The notes: generated from the letters alone by a model not told the origin. Shown: positions 30,501-44,384, counted from the first letter of the stretch. The stretch: DNA of 64,000 bases from Datnioides undecimradiatus (GCA_008933995.1 WARS01000034.1:4504707-4568706); one strand, 5' to 3'. A program made the numbers and translations.

Positions 30501-33500
30501 GTAAAATGTCATTATTACTATAATTACTATTATGGCGGTTAAGAGCCTCCATATCTGTCTGTCGGCCTACGGGTCACACTCACGTGTCCTCAGTTCTGTG
30601 CAGGGTTTGGCTGCTGATGTGGGCTGCACCGTGACACTGGGAGATCCAAAATGACCTGTGGGGGTCAGCGTGTGGGCTTTAAAAAGGGGTCAACAGGAGA
30701 GGGGGGAGGGGAGGGGGTTGTACTTCACTGCACACCATGCTTTTATGGAGTGTAGGGTTATTAGTGTGTGATATTCAATCATTCAAAAAAGGTGTGCAAG
30801 AAAATAGACTTTAGTATCTGTGATCTCAAAGGATGTGCTGCAAAAAACGACATCTGTTTGTAATAAAAATAAAAATCTGTTTGAACATTTGCATATTTAG
30901 GTCATTGCATGCTATATTTATTGAGTCTGAATATACAGACAAACTGTGCTCTGCAGGTTTGAGCCTTCGCTTCATGCCCACACAGGCAGGAAGCGGTTAC
31001 TCTGCACCAGCGAGTCATCAAAATACACAAAATAGACACTAGAGTGAACCAGTTTGTGTATTTCTGTAAAAAATAAGCCTGACCTAAGCAAATGACCCGA
31101 ATACCAATTCAAAAATCAAAGAGAAATCAAAAGCACAAGCACCAGAATCAGGATTAAAGGGACAAATCTAGATTTCTAAGTGCGTGTCTTGATCTTACAG
31201 AAGCGCATCAGGCACGAGGCTCTGTTTTCAGGCACACTCTGAGGAATGATTGCCGATTTCATGCGCTCGCAGCAGCGCTGCGCAGACATGCAGCCGATCG
31301 CGGTGCAGCAGAGCTGAGTGAGACGCCGGGGTCGAGCGGTGAGCCAATCACATGCAGCAATCCAGCACCTGTACGTAAAACGCCTTAATGCTACGGCCTT
31401 GTTTTCAGGTTTGCATTACAGCTGTGGAGGCCTTTAACACATTCATACTTATCATGACGGCACATTTATTCCTATGTATGTATTTTATATTAGGCATTCC
31501 CCACGGCTCCAGGTTCAGCCCCTTATAGATCTCATCATCTATTCATTAAAGCAACATATCTAACCGTATCTTTCATAAAAACACATTATTTATTATAAAA
31601 TCAAGTTTGGACTGTGTCTTTAAAATAACTCAAATTTATTAACCTACAGTATTGACATATTTATCGATTGCAATCATTTTTATTTAGATACTGCTGTTGT
31701 TTTGTTGTGCAATTGATATACTGCAAAATGTTGGAAAGTGGAGAAAAAGATATATATAATATATATAATACTCATCTGAAACACTAGCTGAGGGAGCGCC
31801 ATATTCATAACAATAATAAAGAGTAAGAGTCATCAATCTTAACTTATGGCTTATGTTTTTATATGTTTGTATGTTTTTAATTAGTCTTTGATTTATAGGT
31901 TTTATTGTGAAGCACTTCTGTGCAAGCTGCTATACCAGGCAAACTTATTAATATTAAGAGGATTATTCAAGGAGACTTTGATGCAAGTAAAGTTTTAGTT
32001 TTCAGCAGACGACCGGCCCAAACTCTCCTGCTCTTTCACAAAAAGCATCAACTGCGAGCAGCGTCTCTAAGTGGACAGGTCCGGCCAGCGTTGAGCGTGA
32101 TGTAACATCCCCCAGAGCAGCCAACCTTCACCATTTCGCTCCAAAAGGCAGAGCTAACTCCTAGATGCATTCCTGCACCGTTAACTTGTGCCTACTATTG
32201 GCGCATCAGATATCATGTCACATTGTCTTTGAGTCTTTGTGAAGAAGCCCGTTCTATAAATAGGAAGTTGACACTGACAGCTCCGGTTAGCTCAGCGGGA
32301 TAAGCATCAGACTTTAACCTAGACAAAGAGCTTTCGCGTCAGCTTCGAGGAGAGCTCCACAGTGGCTCTCCATCAAACGCTGTAACACGCGGTAACAAGC
32401 CAGTAATCAAATAACATAAAGTCAAGCGAGTTGGGCGAGGACGTGCATTTATGTCTCTGTGGGTTCTGCCTCAATAGCCAGCCAAGCGTCAAAACGTCCT
32501 GACGCCCACCCACTCGGCCGTGTTCGCAGGACGGGGGCTGTTGTTGTGTGCGAACCCCCCCCCCCCCCCCCCCGTGCTCTGCTCCTCAACATCCCTCTGT
32601 TCTTACACCGTCTCGCTCTTCAATCTCTCCAATATCTAAATAATCCATTTCACATTACCCGTCCAATCAGTTTAATTGCTCGCAACTCTGCCCGCTGCCA
32701 ATATTTCCCTCCTTGCTGATTAACAGCCAGTAATTATTCCATAATCGCGTCGCACTGATTGTTTCTCCTCCTGTAATCGTCCGCAGTTCTGGATCGGCCG
32801 TCTTGCCACATTCTGACATGATACCAACAGATGCACGGTCTGCCTGGAAGAGGCCATCAGTTTAAAAATGCGTGTTTTTAGCATCTGTTGGCGCCAATCA
32901 GTGGATGAGTAGAAACACAGGCACTGCTGTGGCTCAACAAACACACGCACACACACACTGACACGCAGCCACAGCTGTCACTCTCTACAGTCCTGACTCA
33001 GCACACAGACTCCCAGTCTAAGAGCAACCCACCCACCTCCCTAACCCCCCCCCTTCCTCTCTCAGTCTCAGTGTGCAGGGTATTAGCCTGTGTTTGTTCA
33101 CATCAATGTTAATGCAATCCCAGAGCTCTTACCTTCCTCTGTGTCCTGCTGATGGATGAGTCAGGAGCGGCATGGAACAGAAAACAGACCGATTGTCACA
33201 TGGTTTTTATTATTACACGGAGAGAAGAAGAACAACGGGCGAGTTTGTTAACGCGCTGCTCACGGAAGGATCGAACCAAAGAGGCGAACTCACGGCTGAA
33301 AAATCCGTTGCGGTGTAAGAGGAACCCCCCGCATCCACAGACCACGATGACCAGGCACACCGCCACCACGGCCGCCACCACGGCCGAGACGTTGACGTCC
33401 TCTGCGCGGTGAGAGGGAGACAGGGTTCAGAGCTGAGTTAGGGCCCGGATAATACACGAACAGCAAACAGACGTCGCTATAAAGTCTCCTGACATCAACA

Positions 33501-36500
33501 TAAACATGAAGGCCACATTTTAATGCAGCTCCGTCTGCTGCCTGTTCCTGGACGCCAATAATATTTCCTATCATTTATTACAGTGCATTAAACGGTTGGA
33601 GTACATTACATAATTTATTAGGCAGCTACAGACCTGCAATTTGTAATTTGTCCCAAAACGGATACAGTAGTTTTAACTTCTTCAAGTTTTAAGTGTAAGG
33701 CGTAAAGGTGTTTCAGCTTTTAGAAGCAGGGCGAGATGAGTTTTAGTGGGTGTTTCCACTCCACTGCACCCTTGATCTTCTCCAGTGCTGAAAGGTGTGT
33801 GGGAAGAGGCAGGATGAAGTGTGGAAACGCGCGCGCGCACGCATATACGCACCTATCGTCATGTGCTTTCCCTTGCACATCTTGGCCTGTCCCACTCCGT
33901 TCGAAGCCAGGCAGCTGTAACGGCCAGTGTCCTCTTTGGCTACAGCTTTGAACTCCTGCAGTGGAGACAGGGAGGGAGGAAACTTCTTAATGTTTCTGCT
34001 CAAGTTATGGATTCACAGTGTTCACTCCAGTCACACGCATACAATAAATGCTTTTAAAGAGAGTTTTTACCAAATATAAGACTGATTTGGAGGCAAATTG
34101 TATTTTTTCTATATGAATGTAAGCAGAGTATATGTGTGGTCTTGTGCAGAGCTAGGTTTCATGCAAGGATACAGCTGTTAGAGTGAGTTAGGTTCATTTA
34201 CAGTCCGTCAGAGAAGTCGTGAGTTAAGCAAAATGACAGCGGGAGGCTAAGTGCTAGGTTTAAAGACTCGTGCCGTCAGAAACGTGGGCTGTCATGCAGA
34301 ACGTGACGCACAGAGAGGGCGCGCACTCTACCAGGTCAGCTATCGGGGCCATTCTGCCCTTGGACTCAGCTGTTAGAAGGACCTCTCTGTCCTGTGTATT
34401 GAAGCATCCGCTCTGCTGAAGTGTCCTTGAGCAAGGCTCAGAAAGGCTACCTACCATCAAACCAGAGAGCAGCTCGAACAAAACTCGACGGGCTCGTTTT
34501 CCTCGCTTCTTTTCAGAAGAGGCGATACCGCAAGGAGACAGTGTAAGCTATCTCCCAATACACACTCCATCCGTCCCTGTTTGCATTATCCGCAGACACA
34601 CGCTCACCAGTACTCCTGTGTGCGAGTTGATTAGATAGGTGGCGTTGGCGTGGCGCGGCTGGCTGATCTTCTGGTTGTCCTTGAACCAGGAGTACGTAGC
34701 GGGGGGAATGCCCAGCTGGTCCCTACAGCGCAGCTGCACCACAGAGCCCGTCACCGCCCCGCTGGGGATTTCGCAGGATGGGGTGTCAGGGGGCACTGGA
34801 GGACGGGACAAGGCAAGGATTAAAAACAAGCCGATCACCCCAAACGTGGTATTATTTCATTGCTGCCGGCGAACTTCGTCGCACCGAGGACTTTCAGAGT
34901 GACGTTGGTCTCGCCCAGGCTCACGGAGTCAAAAGGAGCGCTGATCTCGCAGCGGTATTCCCCGGCGTCCTCCTGGGTCACTCTTTGCAGCGTCACAGTT
35001 GCCCCCTCGATGGTCGCGCGGCCCTCAAAGGGACCTGAGAGAGAGGAGAGAAGTTCAAGAGGCGAAAACATCTTCCCTGGCTGCAGCAGCCCACCGATTT
35101 AGCATTTAGCGGCTAGTCTAGAGTCACTTGGGAGTTGGTGGAGACCAAAGGCTGAGCTAAAAGAGAGTAAATCCTGTGAGGGTGAGAAACACAACTGCGG
35201 GTGAGTGCTGTGGGAGCGCTGGATGTGCAGCCCCACAGATGCGACTGGATATTACAGCCAGGGTCAGTTTCAGCGGACTTTTCATAAACGTGTTGGCAGC
35301 AGCTTAGGTCCGTCACCTGACACCGTGAAAGCACTAATTCACGCCAGCTTCTAAGAGCTGCCAGCGGAGGGGTGACGGGTCAGAGGCATTTCGAAGCCTT
35401 GACATATTGGAGGAAATCGTCCGGCTAACTGTGCCGTCTATAAAAGCCGGTGACCGGGTGAAAGCTACTGTATGATTTATTATTTATTTCACCCATTAAA
35501 TCCACATCCCAAGGCAACAAAGGGGAGGCATCAAGGATAAGAGACAGGTTAAGATTTTATGCCCTGACGCCACTGACAGTGCTAAAGCATCAACAGTTTA
35601 TTCATCGCCCCTGCCGCGCTGCATCCGGGCGGTGCTCCCCTCCCTCGTCCCCTTCCAGCTGGTACTGCAAGAAGATTAAAACAAATGCCCCGCTGGTCAC
35701 CCGGGTAAAGAACGACATGCTGCTTCCTCACCTCTGAAGTGTCCATCAAAGTACACAAAGGAAACATCTTTCCCCTTCTTCTTCCACTCGATGCGTGGGT
35801 TCTGGTCCTTCTCTGTGTGGAATATGCAGGACAGCACCGCGTCTGAAAAAGGGACCAATGAGATATTTATGGCCGAACAGCAAAGCCTTCAATCAGTGGC
35901 ACTTTTAACTGCCTGGTCTATTTATAGCCCCGTGGTTTATCCTGTCACAGAGAATCTGATAGAAGCGGCGACTCTTAAGGTTAGAGCTGACTGGAATGCG
36001 AGATGAGGAAGAGACGAGCTCCTCACCTGAATTCTCGTGCACCTCCACCTTGTGCCTGTTGGTCGACACGGTGACGGGAACGGAAGGGGAACCTGGGGAC
36101 GGTGGAGAAAAAGAGGGGAGGGTGAGAGCAGTTCAGGACGCAATATCGCTTGTCATCCATTAGGGGGCAAGGTGAATTGGGTAAAGTGCTCCACGTTGCC
36201 CGCCAACTGCAAGAGGAGAATGCTTAATGGCCATCTTTGGTCTCTCCGGCTCTGCTGTCTGAGGCAAACACAGTGTCTTTCTCCAGGAGATTTGAGGTAA
36301 GGAAGGGCAGGATTACTCCCTCCTCCACTTTAATCCTGCGAGGTTAAGGAGCAGCCCGCCGTATGTTTATTTAAGCGCAGGTTAGGGCAAGGTCGCCGGG
36401 CATCTCACCACAGGCTTGTCCAGATTAACCTGATGTATGGGGCGCAGGATATCGCTAACTGCAAACAGGAAGAGGAAGCAGGGGCGGCCTTTCCTGTGAG

Positions 36501-39500
36501 TTGATTGGTTTACGGGACGGATTATTGTCCACTTCTCTTTGTTGTCAAATACAAGTTAAACGTGGGTAAAGGCAAAGGTGACTTGGGGGAGAAACAGGGT
36601 TAAAAACATGCAGTGAGAGCAGTCCGCACCAGAAGTCTGCAGATTAGGAACATGAATAAAGATTCTCCGACTGAAGGCCATGCATTTTTGAAATTAGGTA
36701 CTAAATGTTGAATGGGCCTCAGGGGTACTTACTCAGAACATCAGGGGCTATGAAAAAGCTCTAACAAACTTCTGATTTGGCGTTATAAAGATGTCACCTT
36801 CACGTCTTCCTGAAGGCGGAGCAGCCTCACGACACGAGCTCCACGCACACATCTACTCTTCCTGCCTTTGTTTTCGGCGAACTGAGACTGAAACCTCGCT
36901 ATTGAGAAACCGAAAACCTCAGACGCTGGAATCACCGGTAGCCGTCCAGTTTCCTGTTTGTCTGCAAGTTCCTGTGAGTGCCCATTGTTGCTGGATTACT
37001 GTGATTTCCAGCCGTTTTCTCCTATGGAGGGAGGGATGACATGGAAGAATGGAGGGCAAGCGGAGACAAAGGGCAGGAAGTGCTGAAACACAACAGGAAG
37101 GTGGCCATGTTGGGTCACGCACAAAACAGCATGTGGTTTCTACGCCCCCCCCCCGCTCTGATTTCCACGACAACAGCTATTTTTAAATGAGCTTTTAAAT
37201 AAACAACGGCCTATACAATAATAATGCTATCTGCCAAATGCGGCATAATGCGCACTCCAGTGTTTTTTTTTTTCTTTTTCTAAAAGCTTTTCCTGAAGTT
37301 GGCTCAATTTACACCAGCTGCACTCGGTCAAACTTTGAGCTAAGTGAATTAAAACTGCACGCCCTCCCTGCAGACGCTCCGTCTCCCCCCCCACCCGCTT
37401 TGCCATGTGTTGACTCGCGGCAGTGTAACAGGATTATCGTCGTGGCCTTGGTTTCGCGTACCTCGACACCCTCTGAGGAGCATTGTCTCACTAAAGGATG
37501 AACAAGGCGAGGGAGGGAGATACAATGAGATTAAAAAGTGACGAGGAGGAACGACAAAGGAGAGATGAGCGGCCCTAAGAATAGAATACAAATGAAGTGG
37601 AGTGGAGGAGAGCGAGGTGGAGAGGGGGGGGGGGGGGGGTTGGTAGACCAGAGACCTGCAGAAGCATGAATAAAAGAGAGAGTGGGATTGAAGGCGAGGG
37701 AGATCCTCTCAGACAGTGGGACTGTGAATGGGAGAGGCTCTTGTCACATAGTGTGAGACCCGGGCCTGCCGCCACCTTGGAGGGTGTCTCTTTGATAGAG
37801 AGGAAGTGCAGCAGTGCTGACAACATGCCCGCACTTTACCGCCGGCGCTGACACACACACACACACACACACGCCGAAATCAGAAAACGGGTGAAGTGAG
37901 CTCGAGGCCCCGCTGCCCCCCGTGTCGCGCTTCGCTCTGCGCTCGCCTACTACCGGCACTGTCAGCTTCAATGGCCTCAATTAACTACAAAGGCGTCGAG
38001 GCAGACAACGAACACATGGCCTGTTCAGATCATTTCACAGCTGCGTGGTGGCTAATGTTAACATGGTGTAACTTACTGGATAAAAAAACAAAAAAGACCT
38101 GCTGTCCAAGAAGTCAACAAGAAACGCGCCTCGCGTTTAGAGACGAGCGTCTGCCGGCGTGCAACAGCTGACCCGTGGAGCACTGCACGTCTCCTCAGCG
38201 CTGCTCACACGCAGCTCAGAGGTTTGTGGTCGTGTTTCCGAGCACAGATGTGAATTTAAAACCTGTGTAAATGTTAAATATGCATGGGACATGAGAAATG
38301 TAAGATATGACCCAACAGGACGTATAGTTTAAGGCTGGTTCCTCAAAGATACACATGTATGTCTTTGTCAGTGACAGAGACAGGCTTTATGGGTAAATGT
38401 AGATGTGCTTTAAGCAAGCTGATTGGTCAATCTAACTATTCACTATTGCAAAACTGTCCTAAATAGAAGAAGCAGCCACCAAAACGCCTACTAATGACAC
38501 AGGTGACACTCAAATAAGCACGTTCTGGGACTTCTGACGCCACATGGACCAAACTGTCACCATTCCAAGTCTCATTTCAAGTCTGACGAATGCCCAAGAG
38601 ACTTTTAAAAGTACGGCAGCATTAACTCGCTCAGTGGCTGGTGTGGAGCCAGTTCAGGCAGGCTGACGACAGCCGAGTTGGCTGCGAGGACAGGCCCGCG
38701 CGGGGACGCCAGGTTTGGTTATGAGCCGGTGCTGCAGGCCGGCTTGGGCTGAGAATCGGCACCGGCTAGCAACGCCCGTGCCAGATTTGGACCATAGCTG
38801 GAACCCGACATTAAAATAAGATCCACATCATCATCATCGAGCCATGAGATGCAAGCCCAGCAAACAGGAAGTCACAGGTTTGCTAATACAGAGCTGTTTT
38901 AAGTAGGGTTACCCTCTAGCCAGGTGAGCGTAGCTGAACATCGTCAGACTTCATCATGAATCTAATCTAAGACTGGTTCAGGCAGTTGGTAGTATGGACT
39001 GATCTGGACTGACTACCATGTCCAGTTAGCAGCACCTGGGTCAGAGTTGGGCCTGGTGTTGGCACTGGGAATTAGCCCAGGATTCTGTTACATGGCTCAT
39101 CAGGACCAGACAAAACAGGCACAGACTTGGTCGCCGCTGGGCCGAGCAGCATTGACCGCCTGTTTAGCTCGAACTGGCAGCTTGACCCAGTCTCACTGTT
39201 GCTACACCACAGATTAATTTAATGAGCATCGAATTTGCTCACATAGATGTTTTTATTAAAAATCAAGCCCCCCTCCTTGTGCTCCGCAGCATCAGGTCTC
39301 TGATGGTCCTCCGACACGGCCGCCGACATCTCCTCTGAAGTGATCACGACGCTCCTGCTAAAGGCCTGCAGTGGCTCCGAAGCACAGAGGCATCCAGACA
39401 AAGGCGTCAACACGACGCTGGCTTACTAACACAAACACCAACACACATCCCGCGCGTGACGCTAACATCAACCGAACGCTGCGACAGCCTCCACTCACAG

Positions 39501-39819
39501 AGGGACAGCCACCCTCTTGCCTGAGCAAAAATAGAAAGATGGCACGCTCGCTCCTTGGCACGCAGCTTTCCTCTCATTACGTGGTCCGTACAGAGTGTTA
39601 CAGAGACTGGGGTGGGTGTTGCCAGGGCTGCGCTGAGGTCAAAAGCGCGGTGCAGTAATAATTAAAGGCACTTATTCAAATTAACAGGGAACAAATGAAA
39701 CAGGAAGGGAGATGGACCCACAGGACGTATCCTGTCTGGCTGCGTGATGTAGATAACGGGAGTGTGGACGACACACACGTTTCAAGGCTGAGGGGGGTGC
39801 AGAGAAAAACAGGGTGAGG

Positions 39820-39850
<31 letters not shown>

Positions 39851-39917
39851 TGTCCATTTGAACAAAGACTCTCTGTATGACTGTAACCCTGTGAGCAACA
39901 GCTGTCTCAGTCAGACA

Positions 39918-39966
<49 letters not shown>

Positions 39967-41124
39967 GTGATGGGGGATGTTGGATCCCATGCCTCAGACC
40001 CACCCAACATTTCCTCCCACATTCTGTTTTTCAAATCCACTCCAGAGGCGCGCGGTGGAGACTGCTGACATCCACCCGCGCTGAGGACGGCGAGTGATTT
40101 CCGTCAGGTTGTCCACAGCGGGACTGGACACGCACACACCCGCACACACACACACACACACACACACCTCTGTGAACTCGTGACCCAGCGGCCTGACAGG
40201 TGGCAAAACGTGGACGCCACGGAGTGAAATGTGCATCCCTCACTCTCACTGTCTCATCACATCCATCTCAAGCTGCTGCTGCTCCCCTGGAGTCCTGACG
40301 GCGCTCACACGGCGCCCTCTCTCTCTCTCTTCCCGCACGTCACACACATTTCCGGGCACGTTTTTTAAAAAATATTCCGCTTTTCCCGTTTTTGCTCCCA
40401 GCCCTCCACTCTCCTGGTAACATCCCCGCTATGTAAACACCTCCTCATGGGGGAAAAAAAAAAAGGCAGCGTGAAGCTTCTGGTGGTTGTGGTGTTCCCA
40501 CCTGCCACAGCCATGCCGCCCACACCCATGGGTGGCACACGGCCAAGCACAACTTCAGGGCCAACTTGTAGGAAACCCAGCCTGGCTGAATCGCCACCAC
40601 AGCCCACTCTCACAGAGGGGCTTCAACTAAATAACACTCAGCTATATTCAAAATGCTTGACTTTATAATATTTAACATTAAAATGTGTGATTCTACCAGG
40701 AACAACGTCGTGCAAAATTCATCTTTTTAGATGTGTTTATCATGTTTGAAACCACTAAAACTGGGGAAAATGCTACTGTAGTCGCAAAATCACTTCATAA
40801 AACCACTTTTTTCCCCAAAAATAATAAGAAAAAGTGTCTCGACTTTAAAGATTTTTTAAAAATAAGACGTCTTCAGCACTAAATTCAATTACTTTTATCT
40901 TTTTTTTGCTGGCTACAGACACCCAGGACATCACGGAGCTGCTGTAAAGAAGAAGTCATTGTGAATAAAAAGTGAAAGATGAGTTAAAATAAAGCTGCTG
41001 TGTAACAGTTTGATCACACACACACACACACAGAGAAATGTTCTTCTGGATGGATAGTTTCCGTGTGCCACTTACATTGCATCAGTAAAATAACAAAAGG
41101 AAGATACAGGGACGTCCCCTCCAT
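27565..41124 (-). CDS. jam2: Junctional adhesion molecule 2 (JAM2), complete
   Basis: JAM2 is a single-pass cell-surface adhesion protein with two Ig domains, acting at cell-cell contacts. Ten coding exons splice in frame: 41076-41124, 36027-36092, 35732-35842, 34885-35034, 34608-34795, 33853-33955, 33294-33401, 33133-33145, 27835-27868 and 27565-27603. Together they give 861 nt, or 286 residues (human about 298). In order: signal peptide (MEGTSLYLPFVILLMQC), Ig V-type (cysteines in AVLSC and GEYRCEIS), Ig C2-type (LRCRD, GRYSCLAS; NATY is a glycosylation sequon), transmembrane helix (VSAVVAAVVAVCLVIVVCG), short tail ending FKHTQSFML. The hydrophobic C-terminus fits a PDZ ligand (human ends SFII). 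All introns are GT-AG. The eighth exon is only 13 nt. Whether this is jam2a or jam2b was not decided. Confidence 0.92.
28440..30260 (-). mobile_element. Rex1/Babar-like LINE in a jam2 intron
   Basis: The minus strand carries RT: CKAAGPDGISPRVLK, LNDFRPIALTSHVMKVLERL, MFFDF, SSAFNTIQRF, NTGAPQGTVLSPFLFTLYT and FSDDSAMVG. In later frames come KTKELVVDFRR, YRYLGVHLNSRLDWS, VCWGSSIS and NKSFLPFAIRLYNSS. It ends with a short tandem ATTCT-type tail (28450-28470). This layout fits Rex1/Babar elements of fish. It has no endonuclease region, so it is 5' truncated, and it is inactivated by frameshifts and an insertion. It lies between the 13-nt and 34-nt jam2 exons. Confidence 0.75.
29571..29711 (+). 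mobile_element. RTE/Rex3-type LINE 3' tail inserted in the Rex1 RT
   Basis: About 140 bp on the plus strand encode PEELEEVSGEREVWASLLKL then LPPRPGPG and a stop, followed by (GGAT)n. This 5'-truncated tail with GGAT repeats is widespread in fish genomes. It interrupts the Rex1 RT between MFFDF and SSAFNTI, so it is the younger element, in the opposite direction. Confidence 0.75.
30265..33130. other. jam2 intron without recognised genes
   Basis: A minus ORF at 30300-30469 (ending in the LINE) has no recognised domain. A run of C lies at 32555-32573. At 32281-32355 a degenerate tRNA-like stretch has an A-box-like TAGCTCAGCGGG but no good B box. Nothing else could be supported. Confidence 0.5.
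34255..34480 (-). mobile_element. tRNA-headed SINE fragment
   Basis: On the minus strand 34349-34326 reads GCCCCGATAGCTGACCTGG, a tRNA-like head with an A-box-like TAGCTGACCTGG. On the plus strand, about 34420-34440, GTGTCCTTGAGCAAGGCTC is a motif found in many fish short repeats. Borders are approximate. It lies in a jam2 intron. Confidence 0.45.
36093..41075. other. jam2 intron 1, no recognised gene
   Basis: About 5 kb of non-coding DNA lies between the signal-peptide exon and the first Ig exon. It holds a G-run (37626-37640), (CA)n tracts (37854-37872, 40135-40168) and (GT)n tracts (39823-39851, 39921-39966). ORFs here are short, or are translations of these repeats. Confidence 0.7.
39921..39966. 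repeat. (GT)n microsatellite
   Basis: A pure GT run of about 45 nt. A second run of about 28 nt lies at 39823-39851. Confidence 0.95.
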
Positions 41125-41259
41125 TATCGTCCACAACTCTGGCTGAGTCTTCTCTTCCCTGGACGGAGCGAGGAGGCAGATCCCGGTCCTCAGCTTTCTT
41201 CTCGCACTTGTTCACAACTCTCCAATAATTCATCCAGCTTCCAGGGGATAAACTGTTCT

Positions 41260-41620
41260 CCAGGGGGTGGGGGGAAGCGAGCGGAGCGGACCGGCCCGGC
41301 GCGGAGCGGCACGGCGCGACGCGGCGCGGAGCTGCTGGCTGGCGGGCGAGCGAGCGAATGGAGCGGGACGCACCTCGGGGACCGATCGGTGCGAGACGCC
41401 CGTGTTCTGGCTCAGAGGTCTGGCTGAGAGCGGCGTGCCTCGGTTACAAACGCAGACGCGGATGAACGTCCTCTCTCTCTCCTCCCGTGGTGCGGCTTTG
41501 GCGCTGGTTGAGGTGGAGATGGAGGTGGAGGGAGGGCGGAGTGTGCTTTCAGACGAGCAGAGCGGCGGAGCGCCGAGAGCGCAGCGCCGTGTCCAAGACG
41601 CGCACTGCACTAACAAATGG
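41260..41620. promoter_or_regulatory. CpG-rich promoter region of jam2
   Basis: Dense GCG/CGG sequence (for example GGCGCGGAGCGGCACGGCGC near 41297) lies 140-500 bp upstream of the jam2 start codon on the minus strand. CpG islands of this kind commonly mark vertebrate promoters. No transcription start can be placed from the sequence alone. Confidence 0.5.
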
Positions 41621-43508
41621 CCACATAACAGGAGTCAACTGGGTATGGCAGCAAGGTGTGGCACCCATCATACCTCAGCCGGGGAGAGACCCGGTTTGAC
41701 CCCGGAGCTGTTGTTTTGTGTTTCTGTGCAAATCTGTGAATCTTTAAATCTGGGTTTCTGCTCTACAAATCTTAGATCTATGGAAATATTAATTCATCTT
41801 TCCTTATGTTTTATGAGGAGAGCATTAAAGTTATGATAGGGCCGAATATTTAAAACGTGACTAATGATTTTAATCAGTGAGGTGGCGAAAAATCCCTTTG
41901 ACTGATGAACTGACAGGTGACAAATTAATGGAAAAGCCGGCATCAAGCATCTGAGTAAGGTGTTCGGCCACCGTGTGTCCCCAGAACAGCTTCTACACGT
42001 GGATGGATCAACGCTGGAAGGTTTCCCCTCATTTGGTGTACAGATGATGGGTGTGGGCAGTGCCGTCTTACATGTTGGTTCCAAAGGCTCCTGTAGGTGT
42101 TCAACTGGATTGGGGGTTCACATTGTTTTCAGAGCGCTTCCTGAAGTCCCTCTCTCTCTCTCTCAGACCCGGGTGCACACGTCGCTGCACCGAAACACGA
42201 GCCGGCCTGAGCTCTTTGTGACTGGAGCTGCTGCCACCTGTGCTCCAACAATGAACCCTCTGGCCCTCAGGATCAAACGAGTCCTCTCAGCATTTTTAGA
42301 CATGGACGTGCTCTGGTTGTGTTTCTCCACTCATTCTGACTTAATAAACATTTTATAATGCATGCAGAGAGATGCAGTTCAAAGACATGAACGTCTCATG
42401 CAGGGATGGAGGAAGCTGCACCAGGAACACCATGATTCTTTACTCTCTGCACACCAGTCTTTGCTTCTCGGAGGGAAGAAGCTGCTCAGATGTTCCTGAT
42501 CATCTCTCACAGTTTCTGAGGCGAAACCGTCAGCGTGCTCTGGAAAACTCTGGGCTGCTGTTCGGGAACACCGAGGCTACGACTGAGATGAGAAAAGCCC
42601 CACGATGAGTTAGTTTTCGTAGTAATTGTTGCAGCTCGTCAGTGCAGAGATAAGACGAAACAGAGCCCTGCTGATCAATGAGTCCCCTGTGAACTATTGA
42701 CAAGTTAAGACAAGAGTCCACCTCAGAGCTTGACAAACACTTTGACTCCCTCGCTGGCACTTGAAAATCAACCGAGGGAACCTCAGGGGATGAATTCACT
42801 GACCTCACACTGCACCGGCTAATTAGCATAAGCTGGGGAACGGAAACACATTACGAATTCATTTCTAGGAATGCATTATTCCAAAGTGTTTTAGTAGCTA
42901 TTCAAGTTTAATCATGTTTGAGCAGGCGGCACACATTCCTCAACATCGGCAGCGGGGAATCCAGGGCGCCGATTCAAACATCTCAATTGGGCGCTGGTGG
43001 TGTGACCGGCCCTAAGTCCCGGGCATATGTCCCTGGGTGTGTCTCGCACATTGTCAGTGTGTTGGTGTGGGGGTAGTGGAGGCGGCGGCGGTGGTAGGAT
43101 GCTTGAGTGGGAGCAACAGCTGCACAGGGGCGAACTTTACGGGCCCGGGGCTTTGCTCAGTCCTCGGCCGTCTGCTGATGAGGGAGTTGGTCTGTGATTA
43201 CCAACTGGAACACACAATATCAGAACACTTTTGGATCATTTAAATCTCTTTTTTTTTTGATGCTACCTGTCTTTCATTTTTCTTTTTTGGCCCAAAGACA
43301 CACACACACACACAGAGTGGGAAAAGCTCAAATGTCAAACTGTGTAACGTACAACACGGGGGGGAGGGGGTCTGCGCTTGTTGCTCGGTTTTCACCGTCA
43401 CTGCTGACTTTAACATCACCAGCTGTCTGCAACCAGCTGCACCAGTACAGTGCCACAAATATACAGCTGACAGCACCACCATACTAAAAATATTAAACAA
43501 AAAAAAAA

Positions 43509-43806
43509 TGAAAGGAACAGTTCAACATTTTAAAAATGAGCTTATTTGCCGCCTTGCTGTAAATTTAACCCACCGCTTGAATCTTGGACTTTATCATCTT
43601 AATATAAAGACTGGAAACTTAAAAAGGCCTACAATGACCTCTAACTGTCACACACTAACAGGTTACGTCTGCTATGTCCAGTCTGATCACCGACCTGGAT
43701 GAAACCCATTCACTTTGTATGTTTGGACTTTAAAACCTGATCCCAGCTGCTGATGCTACGCTAACTCCACGAGAAAGGAATCTCAAACGTCGAACTACCC
43801 CTTTAA
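43509..43806. mobile_element. Small non-autonomous DNA element with inverted ends
   Basis: The left end AAAGGAACAGTTCAACATTT and the right end, read in reverse as AAAGGGGTAGTTCGACGTTT, match over about 20 bp with a few differences. The inside lacks coding capacity. This matches a common class of short fish repeats. Confidence 0.55.
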
Positions 43807-44350
43807 TATTTTACCATTTTTAATAAATAACACTTTGCAAGTCCCTCTCACTGTTGTTCATCCGCCGCTGACCGACTGCGTTTTACCGTCGCGGTCAAGA
43901 GCGAGACGACACTTACAGAGCGCGATATCGATCGTCTGAAGGCAGCGGGAGGTCACCGACACAAGCACGGCAGACTTTAGCGTCTCAGGACGGCAACTTG
44001 AGATTATGTGCATTATTCTTAAGTTTGTCCACGTATGTCTGGATTTAAAATTGCTTTTAATCACAGCCTGTGGGTCAGAGCTTCACGCTGATGGTGCACA
44101 GCGGCGGGCGGTTCGTTGGGTGAGGAAAGGCCGATCTGTGGCACAAGCCAGGCGTGTTGTGTCTGATGTGTCAAACCGCTTGGAATCCTGGGAAAAAAAA
44201 AAAGAAGAAAAGGAAAGCGCCCCGTGGCTCGGACCCTGGGGTCCGCTCACACTTTCTCACACTTGACTCCGAACACACTCTGGGGATCGGGAGCCACCTG
44301 TTTGACGGGTGACAGACACAACAGCTGCACTGCTGCCTGACCTTCAGCCA

Positions 44351-44384
<34 letters not shown>

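Noticed and set aside
32281..32355. A tRNA gene
   Set aside because: Only an A-box-like stretch is present. There is no proper B box and no foldable acceptor stem. At best it is a decayed tRNA-derived repeat.
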